Source: Acidobacteriaceae bacterium (lineage in GTDB: Bacteria; Acidobacteriota; Terriglobia; Bryobacterales; Bryobacteraceae). From it: a stretch of DNA of 64,000 nucleotides. A program made the translations under genes and the position numbers. Of this stretch, positions 1 through 8,312 are shown piece by piece; the stretch's first letter is position 1, and each line of letters opens with the position of its first letter. The notes below the pieces were generated by a model that was not told the origin of the DNA, did no database searches, and saw only the letters and a list, made by a program, of their open reading frames with translations. The stretch is from contig JAFAMD010000048.1 in the NCBI GenBank assembly GCA_019233755.1, positions 1 through 64,000 on the forward strand. The letters are read 5' to 3'.

Positions 1-605
1 TTGCTAGCCGCGAGCTCCGGCGGATTGCGTTAGCGCTGTGGCTGCTAATTCCGCTTTCGGCGTTACCCTACTTACATCTGCCGGTTAAGTATCTTGTCCC
101 TTGCGCTCCCGCGATGGCACTCCTGATTGCGGATATATTGCAGCCTATGCGCTGGCGCACGGCCGCACTCGGAGGGATCGCCGCGGCCGGAGTTGTTTGG
201 GCAAGCATGGTGTTGCACGCTGACGCCAAGTTTGCAGAGATGGGGCGCGTGGCCGCAGCACGCCTAATCGTGCCCCAGGTAGCAGCCGGCCACCGGGTGT
301 GGTTTGCGAGTCAGTGGGGGTTCTATTGGTACGCATTGAAGGCCGGTGCCAAACCCCTTTGGACCAATCAGGTGCCTGCGCCGGGCGACTACCTGGCCAG
401 AGGCGAAATGGAAGGGTATCCACAGACACTGAAGCGGCTACCACCCGCCGTTTTGGTCGAGACCTACACGGTTGCCGGGCCAGGAGGGCGCACAATGAGC
501 TGGAAAGATCACGCCGGACTCTATAGCAACTACTACAGCAGCGACCTGATGTGGGCTTGGGGAACAGGCGAGTGGAACCATTACGAACTCTGGCGCTTCG
601 AGTAG
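1..605 (+). CDS. C-terminal part of a multi-pass membrane glycosyltransferase-like protein (5' end outside window)
   Basis: The reading frame is open from the left edge (frame beginning at base 3) to the TAG at 603-605, so only about the last 200 residues are here. The visible part has one or two hydrophobic segments followed by a soluble tail. It is a close paralogue of the next gene: blocks such as LWLLIPL, HLPVKYLVPCAPA, KFAEMGR, FASQWGF, WYALKAGA, DYLARGE and VETYTVAGPGGRTMS are shared. Family knowledge suggests a GT39/PMT-like enzyme that uses a polyprenyl-phosphate sugar. Since the catalytic N-terminal part is outside the window, that role is inferred from the paralogue. Confidence 0.75.
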   Translation, partial: ASRELRRIALALWLLIPLSALPYLHLPVKYLVPCAPAMALLIADILQPMRWRTAALGGIAAAGVVWASMVLHADAKFAEMGRVAAARLIVPQVAAGHRVWFASQWGFYWYALKAGAKPLWTNQVPAPGDYLARGEMEGYPQTLKRLPPAVLVETYTVAGPGGRTMSWKDHAGLYSNYYSSDLMWAWGTGEWNHYELWRFE

Positions 606-657
606 CGAGGCGAATCTGACAAACGAGCTTATTGTTTGGGCTCTCCCCACGAATAAG

Positions 658-2319
658 ATGAAAGCCTTTCTACCGCGCTCTATGGCCGGACTACAGCTTT
701 CAGATTCTGCGGAGATGAGTCTAAAGGTAAAAGATCAGTTACAGAAGCGTGTCCTGCCGAGTTCGCTGCCTGCGCTGATACTGTCCGCAGCCTGCCTTCT
801 GCCGTATCTCTCTAAGCCGTTCACGATTGACGATCCTCTATTTCTGCAAGAAGCGCAACATATTCGCGTCTCGCCGCTGCATCCGATGCTGACCCAGATC
901 TGCTGGAATATCGACAACTCGTGTGGCCCGCTTGCCGGGACTGCGCCAAACAATCTCCTGATGTCCTATCTTCTGGTACCGGTGGTGGCGAGCGGCGCCC
1001 ACGAGTGGCTCGCTCACTTAATGCAAATCCTGATATTAGGAGCCGGCATCATAGCTACAGTTTCATTGGCGTTTCGGTTCGGCTTCAATACCTTTGGGGC
1101 ATGCGCCGCCGGGTTGATTTTAGCGGCTAGCCCACCGGTATTGGCTATGGCAAGCACAGCCATGCCAGACGTGTTGGCGATGTCGCTGGGTGTGATCGGT
1201 GTTGAGCGGCTCATCGCCTGGAGGCAGCAAGGAAAATCCATCGATGGCGTTTTCTGCGCGCTGGCGCTGGGGCTGGCCGGCTTTGCGCGGTTGCATATGG
1301 TCCTGCTATGGGCCTGCTGCGTAGTGCTATTGCGGGACAATGGGCGAATTCTGAATGTAAAGGGCTGGCTCGCTCTGAAGACTCGCTGGTGGCCTCTCGC
1401 AGGCTCGGCTTTGATATGCGGGATTGCTCTCGTATTAACTCGCGAACCTGGATCTACGGCAGGCCCCAGTCAACATTGGGTGTCTGCATCTTTTGTCCGT
1501 TTGAATATTTGGTCATATTTTTTCTACTGGACTCTCGCCATGCCGCTTGGACTAGCTTGGCTGGTTCTGCGAAACCGCCGGATGAATTTGTTAGCTCTGG
1601 TTCCTTTCTGCGGTTTCGCTATCTGGAAGATTTTGACTCACCCATTCCCCAATGTGTGGAAGACGTTATGTTTTGCCCTTGGCGCCCTTGTTCTAGTGGA
1701 CATTTTCTTGTGGGCCTTTCAAACGCTCGAGCAGCGGCGCCTGTTTTGCGCGCTTTGGCTGCTGATACCCCTGGCCGCCCTCGAGTACGTACACCTACCG
1801 GTGAAATATCTGGTCCCTTGTGCCCCTGCGGTGGCGCTGTTGGTGGTGGATGTATTGCAGACTGCTCGTTGGCGCAACGCCACTCTCGGGGTAATTGTGG
1901 CAGCCGAAGTGATTTGGGGAAGCATGGTGCTGCAGGCAGATGCAAAATTCGCGGAAATGGGGCGGGATGCCGCTGCAAGGCTGATCAAGCCTCACGTAGC
2001 AGCCGGAGAGCGTGTGTGGTTCGCTAGCCAGTGGGGCTTCCAGTGGTACGCATTGAAGGCCGGCGCCAGACCTCTTTGGACCAACCAGATGCCGGCACGG
2101 GGCGACTACCTGGCCAGAGGTGAAATTGAAGGTTATACCGAGACGCTCAAGCGGTTGCCGCCTGCAACGTTGGTGGAGACCTATACTGTCGCCGGCCCGG
2201 GCGGGCGTACGATGAGTCGCAAGGATAATGCCGGCTTATACAGTAACGCATCGGGTCAGCTAATGTGGGCTTGGGGCACCGACACATGGAATCGGTACGA
2301 GCTGTGGCGGTTTCATTAA
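658..2319 (+). CDS. multi-pass membrane protein, GT39/PMT-like glycosyltransferase family
   Basis: This 553-residue protein has many hydrophobic segments spread over roughly residues 35-420 and a soluble C-terminal domain of about 120 residues. Shortly after the first hydrophobic segment comes FTIDDPLFLQEAQHI, an acidic pair in the first outer loop as in PMT/ArnT-type enzymes that transfer sugars from polyprenyl phosphate at the membrane. The tail repeats that of the gene upstream, so the two are tandem paralogues only 52 bases apart and probably co-transcribed. ATG 658 has no obvious ribosome binding site; ATGs at 682 and 715 are alternative starts. Donor and acceptor cannot be told from the sequence. 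Confidence 0.7.
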   Translation: MKAFLPRSMAGLQLSDSAEMSLKVKDQLQKRVLPSSLPALILSAACLLPYLSKPFTIDDPLFLQEAQHIRVSPLHPMLTQICWNIDNSCGPLAGTAPNNLLMSYLLVPVVASGAHEWLAHLMQILILGAGIIATVSLAFRFGFNTFGACAAGLILAASPPVLAMASTAMPDVLAMSLGVIGVERLIAWRQQGKSIDGVFCALALGLAGFARLHMVLLWACCVVLLRDNGRILNVKGWLALKTRWWPLAGSALICGIALVLTREPGSTAGPSQHWVSASFVRLNIWSYFFYWTLAMPLGLAWLVLRNRRMNLLALVPFCGFAIWKILTHPFPNVWKTLCFALGALVLVDIFLWAFQTLEQRRLFCALWLLIPLAALEYVHLPVKYLVPCAPAVALLVVDVLQTARWRNATLGVIVAAEVIWGSMVLQADAKFAEMGRDAAARLIKPHVAAGERVWFASQWGFQWYALKAGARPLWTNQMPARGDYLARGEIEGYTETLKRLPPATLVETYTVAGPGGRTMSRKDNAGLYSNASGQLMWAWGTDTWNRYELWRFH

Positions 2320-2345
2320 CGCGGCCAACTCGCCTGGGAAGATCT

Positions 2346-4370
2346 TTATAACTTCTTGTCCCGTGTACTTACTTCTGAAAGGCGATTCCGGACCTCTATG
2401 AGAGGCGATCTAGACTGTGCTTTCGAGTGCCTGTACTGCAGCTCCGAGCGGTCAAGATGGGCCGGTTGCAGGGCTTCCGGGTCTTTCGAGGACCGATACA
2501 ACGTAAAATCCTGAGCGGCGAAAATCGGAGTCATTGTCTGTTGAATCTCCGATAGCAGCTCATCGTGGCCACGCGAGACGGCTAAGCTCTTGAAGAAGCT
2601 GTAGACTTCTTGATTCACGAGGACGCATCCTTGCCTCTGCCGCCGAAGCTTGGGCAGGGTGTCCTTTTGAATTTCATCCGGCCATAAAAACGGCCACGTG
2701 TTGATTCGCTTTTCCTCAATGGGCGCAACCCCGCTCCATATCGAGAAACTGTACATACCAGGAAGTGTGAGTAGGACTCGGCAATTATGGTTTAGCTCGC
2801 CGACGACAAGGGTCAGTAGTGCAGCGTCGCGCGCCGGGAGCCGCAACCAGTACGCACCTGGAAGATTGACCGACTTGGTCCAGCGCCACTCTTCGAGGGA
2901 CATCCGTGTCTTTATTTCAACAAACACAAACATGTAGAAGACCAGCACAATCCCCAAAGCAGTGGTAACGAAACCGGCCGTGCGCCGTAAAGAGACAGGC
3001 AAGCCTTTGAGAACCATGCCGTTCATACCGTCTGCCAACAGCACGGCGGCGGCAGTCATCGGCATCAGCGCCGCCCAGTCGACTTGCTCCCCGGCCATCG
3101 GAAAGAGTTGCAGACTGAAAAGAGCGGATAGCAAAGCAAGCAGGAGTCGGTTGGAATGCGCGCGGGCGGGTAGGGGCGCCACATCGATAATCAGGAGCCA
3201 CAAAAACAGCAGCGATCCTGTCAACGCTATACGGTGATCGTAGTGGAACGCACATAGCAGACCGGCACCGACCGTAACCTTAAGTAATCCCAGCCAGGCG
3301 GGACGAACGTTGAACAGCCGCCACCAGCCGAACACTCCAGCCGCAGTAGCGAGACCGATTACGGAAATCAAGATGGATGATGTGCTGGACGCTTCCACAA
3401 ATGGATTGTGATAGCTCCTCACGAACATCGCTGGTCCTGTCACCAGCCCTCTGAATAGGGCTCGAGGTGTTGTTCCATAGGTGAGGGTGAGTACCACACC
3501 AAAGCACAGACATATTCCCAGTCCGGCCGCCAACCGTCTGAGATTCACGAGAGAAGGCTGGTGTTTAGTAGGCTGCTTCATCGCAACGCCGAGAGTGATG
3601 CCGAGAGAGGCAAGGTACACCGCGGCAAAGTATTTTTCCGAACGCGTTGAATTCGCCAAGAGCAGCGCGATACCCAATCCCGCGGCTGCCGTGATCAGTA
3701 GTCCACAAGCTAATGTTCGGCGCCGTCCCTCCAGATGTAAGCTCACCGCTAGTGCCACGCTAATGAAAACAAAAATCCCGATATTGACTTTAAAAAGGAT
3801 GATTGTTCCGATGATGGCCCCGGTCCAGAATGCGTGCCAGCCATAGCTTGCCTGCGTTACCCAATCCAACCCCGACCATAACAACACCGCGACCGCCAAA
3901 ATGATCCAGAGTTGTGGGTGTCCGACGCCTTTAGCGAGGCCCTTCAAATGGAAACCTACCAGTAGGAACATTGCGACCGACACCATAAATCGATCTGTCC
4001 AGCGCCACACGACTCCTGCCAAGAGCGCCGCAATCATAATCCACACCGGCAATTCAATCCAGCGGAGGGCGTCGTGCGTTATATTGGCGGCGTTGAAACC
4101 TGCGAGTAAAGCCGCACTGAAGAAAGTCCAAGGACCGTATATTGTAAACACCTGGTCGTACAGAATACGGCCTGAGAGGAAATCACGATATGCCTGTAGA
4201 AAATAACCTTCGTCGTCCCACGGTACGAACGTAGTAAACAGTTGCGCGAAGGCAAACATGCCAATCAGACAGACGGCAGCCAGCACGACTGCCCATCTAC
4301 AAACATAGCGATCGCGTAAGACTGTTCTACTGCTCCACTGGATCACATTGAGGAGAATATTGCTTCCCAT
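2346..4370 (-). CDS. large multi-pass membrane protein, possible GT39-like glycosyltransferase
   Basis: This 674-residue protein is convergent with the preceding gene. It begins with a short cytosolic stretch and a hydrophobic helix, then VPWDDEGYFLQAYRDF, an acidic first-loop motif resembling that of PMT-like glycosyltransferases. About ten further hydrophobic segments follow to near residue 490. The C-terminal soluble region (about 500-674) has no motif I recognise and ends in a basic, Ser/Arg-rich tail. It is not obviously a paralogue of the two preceding genes by direct comparison of motifs. The function is a family-level guess: an integral membrane sugar transferase or a polysaccharide assembly protein. 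Confidence 0.6.
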   Translation of the reverse strand: MGSNILLNVIQWSSRTVLRDRYVCRWAVVLAAVCLIGMFAFAQLFTTFVPWDDEGYFLQAYRDFLSGRILYDQVFTIYGPWTFFSAALLAGFNAANITHDALRWIELPVWIMIAALLAGVVWRWTDRFMVSVAMFLLVGFHLKGLAKGVGHPQLWIILAVAVLLWSGLDWVTQASYGWHAFWTGAIIGTIILFKVNIGIFVFISVALAVSLHLEGRRRTLACGLLITAAAGLGIALLLANSTRSEKYFAAVYLASLGITLGVAMKQPTKHQPSLVNLRRLAAGLGICLCFGVVLTLTYGTTPRALFRGLVTGPAMFVRSYHNPFVEASSTSSILISVIGLATAAGVFGWWRLFNVRPAWLGLLKVTVGAGLLCAFHYDHRIALTGSLLFLWLLIIDVAPLPARAHSNRLLLALLSALFSLQLFPMAGEQVDWAALMPMTAAAVLLADGMNGMVLKGLPVSLRRTAGFVTTALGIVLVFYMFVFVEIKTRMSLEEWRWTKSVNLPGAYWLRLPARDAALLTLVVGELNHNCRVLLTLPGMYSFSIWSGVAPIEEKRINTWPFLWPDEIQKDTLPKLRRQRQGCVLVNQEVYSFFKSLAVSRGHDELLSEIQQTMTPIFAAQDFTLYRSSKDPEALQPAHLDRSELQYRHSKAQSRSPLIEVRNRLSEVSTRDKKL

Positions 4371-4800
4371 AGATCAGCCATTCCCCGCTTCGTCCACAGC
4401 AACTATATTTCTGTTTATCAAGAGTGCTGACAAAAGGAGAATGAACGAAACCAAGGACCTTGGTTACAACTGCTGGTCGAGTCAGCGACACTTCATCTGA
4501 TGATCGACATAGCGCAGTTTCTTTGAATCGCCGGCAGGCTACAGCGTTTCGAAATTTTTTCAGCCTGACAGCCGGAATCCGTTACTTCTGACAGACGATT
4601 TTGGGCTCCCCCGGGTGCGCTTGATGCTTGGCGTTCGATCCCGTTCTGGCAGTAGGCTTCGATATTTCCTCGCGTCCTACTTGGCGGCGAAGGACTGAGC
4701 ATCGCATTGTTGCCGGTCGCGTCCACCTCTGCAGGGTGTCATGCAGCGACACCCCTTCCTTGTTTAACAGCCCCAAAGGGAATAGCGCGAACCAGCCTGC
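4371..4800. other. 430-base gap between divergent genes, no convincing gene
   Basis: This space separates the start of the minus-strand membrane protein from the start of mlaE, so it should contain promoters for both directions. The only structured element I see is the inverted repeat at 4449-4465. A 19-codon open frame at 4441 has AAGGAGA directly against its ATG, too close for a normal ribosome binding site. Longer minus-strand frames here are antisense to mlaE and look spurious. Confidence 0.5.
4449..4465. repeat. perfect 8-bp inverted repeat, possible operator
   Basis: AACCAAGG and CCTTGGTT flank a single central A. This compact dyad lies in the divergent intergenic region about 335 bases before mlaE. 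Its shape suits a dimeric repressor site better than a terminator, because the one-base spacer leaves no loop. No cognate regulator is visible, so the role is inference. Confidence 0.3.
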
Positions 4801-5610
4801 ATGGTAGCATCGAGCCATGAGAGCGAGGTTGCTACCGGGGGCTTCTACTTGCTCGGGCTCCTGACGAGAGTATTGGTCGCGTTCCAGGACTTTTTGTTCC
4901 TCTCTGGCCGAGCGTTTGCCAACCTCTTTCGACGTCCGCACTATTATGACGATGTCGCTCTCCAGATGGATATTATCGGCGTCGGCAGCCTGTCCATCGT
5001 AATCCTTGTGGGTGCTTTCAGTGGAGCGATCATCGCCCTTCAGATGGCTCGCGCCCTCAACACGTACGGTGCCGCCAGCCAGGTGGGCACCATCGTATCT
5101 CTCACGCTGGTTCGCGAACTTGGCCCGGTTTTGACCGCCATCATTGTTGCGGGACGCAATGCGTCGGGCATTGCCAGCGAACTCGGCTCCATGAAAGTGA
5201 CCGAGCAGATTGACGCGATGCGCGCCTTGGGCACAGATCCGGTCCAAAAGCTGGTAACGCCCCGGTTGACCGCGACAGCGGTCATGCTGCCTTGTCTCAC
5301 CGTCATCGCGGATGCCGTCGGCTCCGTCGGCGCCTACCTCGTATCCGTCCCGCTCCTCCATATCATCCCCACCGAGCAGTATTGGAGTACGTTCTGGCGC
5401 GCGCTGGTCGTGAACGATCTTGCCCAGGGGCTTGGAAAGCCGTTCGTCTTCGGCATGATCATTGCAATGGTCGGCTGCCACTATGGTCTTCGGACCACTG
5501 GCGGAACACAGGGAGTTGGTCGGGCCACGACTCAGGCCGTCGTGGTGTCTTCCATTTGGATTTTCGTGGTGACGTTCTTCTTTGACAAGATTTTTGTAAA
5601 CCTGTCGTGA
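4801..5610 (+). CDS. mlaE: MlaE-family ABC transporter permease (lipid transport)
   Basis: This 269-residue inner-membrane permease belongs to the MlaE (formerly DUF140) family, which moves phospholipids or related lipids together with an MlaF ATPase and an MCE protein. The signature regions are clear: GAFSGAIIALQMA, the LVRELGPVLTAIIVAGRNASGIASELG block where the permease meets the ATPase, and several C-terminal hydrophobic helices. The length fits the family. The stop overlaps the GTG of the ATPase gene by 4 bases, and an MCE gene follows, giving the order E-F-D. No MlaB or MlaC partner is in the window. Confidence 0.92.
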   Translation: MVASSHESEVATGGFYLLGLLTRVLVAFQDFLFLSGRAFANLFRRPHYYDDVALQMDIIGVGSLSIVILVGAFSGAIIALQMARALNTYGAASQVGTIVSLTLVRELGPVLTAIIVAGRNASGIASELGSMKVTEQIDAMRALGTDPVQKLVTPRLTATAVMLPCLTVIADAVGSVGAYLVSVPLLHIIPTEQYWSTFWRALVVNDLAQGLGKPFVFGMIIAMVGCHYGLRTTGGTQGVGRATTQAVVVSSIWIFVVTFFFDKIFVNLS

Positions 5611-6461
5611 GCATGGAGGGCATGGCGGAGCAACCGATCCTCGCGTTCCGGGACGTGAATCTGCAGTATGGAGACACGTGGGCATTGAGGAATGTCTCCC
5701 TCGTTTTGCGGCCCGGCGAGACACGGATTATTTTGGGCGCGGCCGGAAGCGGCAAAACCTGCCTCTTGAAGGCCGCAATTGGCTTGGTTCACGTTGATGG
5801 CGGTGAAATCAGCCTGTTCGGAGAAGACGTCACGCGAGACAGGGAGACCGACTTATTTGCATTGCGCAGCCGCGCCGGCTTCGTGTTTCAGGAAGGCGGA
5901 CTCTTCGATTCCTTGTCAGTCGGGGAAAATGTCGAATATCCGCTGCTGAACCAGCGACTCAGTGGGCATCAGAATAACAGCGGTTCGGAGCGAAGCATTG
6001 AAGATCGGGTTCGGGAGGCATTGCGCTTCGTGGAACTCGAGCGAACCTTCGACAAGTTCCCAAGCGAAATCTCGGGCGGTATGCGCCGCCGGGTCGGAAT
6101 CGCCCGCGCCATCGTGACCGAGCCGCCGCTGGTCTTGTATGACTCGCCCACAGCCGGGCTTGACCCTATTACGGCAAACACCATCATGGCGCTGATTGCG
6201 AAGGAACGGGACGTGCGGAACAGCGCGTCGCTCATCGTCACACATCGCTATCAGGATGGCGAGATCATGGACAAGTTCTTTTACGACGCGGCACGGCAGG
6301 AATTAGTGCCCCTGGGCGAATGCGCCGACACCGATCCAAAGCGCAATCGCACCAGGTTCATAGTGATGAAAGAGGGGCAGGTGGTGTTTTTCGGCACTCG
6401 CCTCGAACTAGAAGCCTGCGATGATCTGTATGTGAAGCGGTTTGTCCATCACGAGGACTAG
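5607..6461 (+). CDS. mlaF: MlaF-family ABC transporter ATP-binding protein
   Basis: This 284-residue ATPase partners the MlaE permease. Visible motifs are Walker A GAAGSGKT (residues 44-51), a Q-loop in FVFQEGG, the signature SGGMRRR, Walker B LVLYDSPTAGLD, and the switch His in VTHRYQ. The GMRRRV signature context is typical of the Mla branch. The chosen start is GTG 5607, overlapping the permease stop as GTGA; in-frame ATGs at 5613 and 5622 are alternatives. An insertion of about 15 residues between the Q-loop and signature (NQRLSGHQNNSGSERS) is modestly longer than usual. The protein should be cytosolic, bound to MlaE. Confidence 0.92.
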   Translation: MSMEGMAEQPILAFRDVNLQYGDTWALRNVSLVLRPGETRIILGAAGSGKTCLLKAAIGLVHVDGGEISLFGEDVTRDRETDLFALRSRAGFVFQEGGLFDSLSVGENVEYPLLNQRLSGHQNNSGSERSIEDRVREALRFVELERTFDKFPSEISGGMRRRVGIARAIVTEPPLVLYDSPTAGLDPITANTIMALIAKERDVRNSASLIVTHRYQDGEIMDKFFYDAARQELVPLGECADTDPKRNRTRFIVMKEGQVVFFGTRLELEACDDLYVKRFVHHED

Positions 6462-6463
6462 TT

Positions 6464-7540
6464 ATGCCCAGCAAAGAAAAAGTGAGTCTTGCGCAGTTGA
6501 GAGTCGGAGTCCTGGGCATCGTCGCCCTGTCCTGCATTGGCCTCATCATCTTTCTGCTCACCGGCAACACGAAATGGTTTGAGAAAGAAGTGCCGCTGAG
6601 GGTCTATATTTCCGACGCAGCCGGCCTGACGGCGGGGTCGCCGGTGCGTATCAATGGCATTCAGGCCGGCAAGGTGGACAATGTGACGCTTTCGGGCGAC
6701 AGAAACCCTCAGCGTGTCATCAGGATCGATTTCGACGTGGACGAGCCGATGCTGAAACAGATTCCGGAGGACTCGATCGCCTCGATTTCCTCCGACAATT
6801 TGCTGGGCAGCACGAAATTCCTGCAGATAACCAAAGGCATAAGCGCTGAGACCGTCAGACCCGGCACCACATTGAAGGCACAGGATACCCAGCAGTTCAA
6901 CGATCTTGTGGCCCGGGGATTCAATGTTCTCGATTCCATGCAAGGAGTGTTGGGAAAGGTTCAGAACATCGTTGGCCAGGTAGAGAGCGGCGAGGGAACC
7001 ATCGGCAAACTCCTGGTCGACGATAGGCTCTACAACACTCTGGAGGCAACAGTTTCTCAAGTGCAGCAACTGGCCACCACGCTCAATTCCAGAACCGGTA
7101 CCATCGGCATGCTGGCAAACGACCCCACGCTTTACAACCAGGCGCTGACCATGGTCGGCCGCATCGACACCCTGACGCAGGGCCTACAGGAGGGGCAGGG
7201 CACGGCAGGCATGCTGTTGAAAGATCCAAAGCTGTACAACGATATGCATGCTTCGCTCAATCAGCTGAACACAATCCTTACCAATCTGAACGAGGGTAAG
7301 GGCACAGCCGGGCAGCTCTTGAAAGACGACAAGATTGCGAAACAGCTCTCTGGGACTCTGCAAAGGGTCGATACAACGCTCGATAAGATGAATTCGGGTC
7401 AGGGGACGCTCGGGCAGTTGCTTGTCAACCCTGCCTTGTATGACGAATTGACCGGCACGACCCGCGAGTTGCACGACCTTTTAAGAGATTTTCGGGCCAA
7501 TCCGAAGAAGTTCCTCCAGATTCGCCTGCACGTCTTCTAA
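6464..7540 (+). CDS. MlaD-like MCE-domain protein with repeated C-terminal tail
   Basis: This 358-residue protein is anchored by one N-terminal membrane helix (about residues 13-35) and has an MCE domain at about 40-120, containing the DAAGLTAGSPVRINGI stretch typical of MlaD/Mce lipid-binding subunits. The tail (about 170-345) has five related blocks spaced roughly 33-36 residues apart, with a G-x-GT-x-G-x-L-(L/A)-x-(D/N) core, often followed by LY: GEGTIGKLL, RTGTIGMLA, GQGTAGMLL, GKGTAGQLL and GQGTLGQLL. It starts two bases after the mlaF stop and completes the transporter. The periplasmic tail probably forms helices that multimerise or extend toward the outer membrane; that is inference. 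Confidence 0.88.
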   Translation: MPSKEKVSLAQLRVGVLGIVALSCIGLIIFLLTGNTKWFEKEVPLRVYISDAAGLTAGSPVRINGIQAGKVDNVTLSGDRNPQRVIRIDFDVDEPMLKQIPEDSIASISSDNLLGSTKFLQITKGISAETVRPGTTLKAQDTQQFNDLVARGFNVLDSMQGVLGKVQNIVGQVESGEGTIGKLLVDDRLYNTLEATVSQVQQLATTLNSRTGTIGMLANDPTLYNQALTMVGRIDTLTQGLQEGQGTAGMLLKDPKLYNDMHASLNQLNTILTNLNEGKGTAGQLLKDDKIAKQLSGTLQRVDTTLDKMNSGQGTLGQLLVNPALYDELTGTTRELHDLLRDFRANPKKFLQIRLHVF

Positions 7541-7541
7541 G

Positions 7542-8312
7542 TTGAAGCAGCTAATCATTAATGCCGATGATTTCGGCTTTACGCGTGATGTGAACGCCGG
7601 CGTTGTACATGCACATCGCGAGGGTGTGCTCACTTCCACCACGCTGATGGCGAACGGCGATGCGTTTGACGATGCGGTTCGTCTTGCACGCCTAACGCCC
7701 ACGCTGGACATTGGCTGCCATCTGGTTCTGGTTCAGGGCAGCTCATTGCTCACAGGAAAGCCCTATCCGGAGAAGCTGGCGGGAACGTACAAGGCTCTGC
7801 TTACCGGTGAATTGGATCCCTATGCCGAGCTTCTGCCGCAGGTCAAAAAGATCGTTGCCGCGGGAATCCGCCCCACCCATCTCGATTCGCATAAGCACAC
7901 CCATATCGTTCCAGTCGTGTTTCGGGCAGTGATACGCCTGGCGCACGAGTTCGGAATTCCGTTTGTGCGCCTGCCGCTGGATGCGAGCGTGCGCTTTGCT
8001 GCCCTGCCTTGCGCCGCAGGTAAGCGTTTCTATCGCGGGCTGGCGCGCAAGTGTAACGTCCGGATGACCGATCACTTCCTCGGCTTCAGACTGACGGGCT
8101 CGCTGACAGAAGAAACGTTCGCGGCTTCTATCGAGCAGTTACAAGAGGGAATGACGGAATTCATGTGCCACCCTGGATTTCACGGGCCGGAGTTGCAGGC
8201 GTCTGCGACGCGTTTGAAGGAGTCGCGCGTGCGAGAACTGGAGGCTCTCACCTCGCCGCGAATTCGTCGGCTTATGGACGAACGCGGAGTCCGCTTGAGC
8301 CGTTTTCGTTAG
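7542..8312 (+). CDS. ChbG/HpnK (YdjC)-family carbohydrate deacetylase
   Basis: This 256-residue protein of the YdjC family removes acetyl groups from amino sugars or glycolipids using a metal. Family motifs are NADDFGFT at the N-terminus (metal aspartates), [11 protein letters not shown], the metal-histidine motif [11 protein letters not shown], and MCHPG near the C-terminus. I chose the TTG start at 7542 because it places [12 protein letters not shown] at the N-terminus, as in relatives; it begins one base after the MCE stop and may be translationally coupled. HpnK acts in hopanoid synthesis elsewhere, but no hopanoid genes are here, so the substrate stays open. The 3' end overlaps the convergent amidohydrolase by 41 bases. 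Confidence 0.85.
   Translation: MKQLIINADDFGFTRDVNAGVVHAHREGVLTSTTLMANGDAFDDAVRLARLTPTLDIGCHLVLVQGSSLLTGKPYPEKLAGTYKALLTGELDPYAELLPQVKKIVAAGIRPTHLDSHKHTHIVPVVFRAVIRLAHEFGIPFVRLPLDASVRFAALPCAAGKRFYRGLARKCNVRMTDHFLGFRLTGSLTEETFAASIEQLQEGMTEFMCHPGFHGPELQASATRLKESRVRELEALTSPRIRRLMDERGVRLSRFR

Noticed and set aside
4441-4500. 19-codon frame with AAGGAGA just before ATG
   Set aside because: The Shine-Dalgarno touches the ATG, leaving no normal spacing, and the peptide has no recognisable feature.
4582-5724. 380-codon minus-strand open frame covering mlaE
   Set aside because: It is antisense to a well-supported MlaE gene, has Arg/His/Gly-rich content with no recognisable domain and no family motif.
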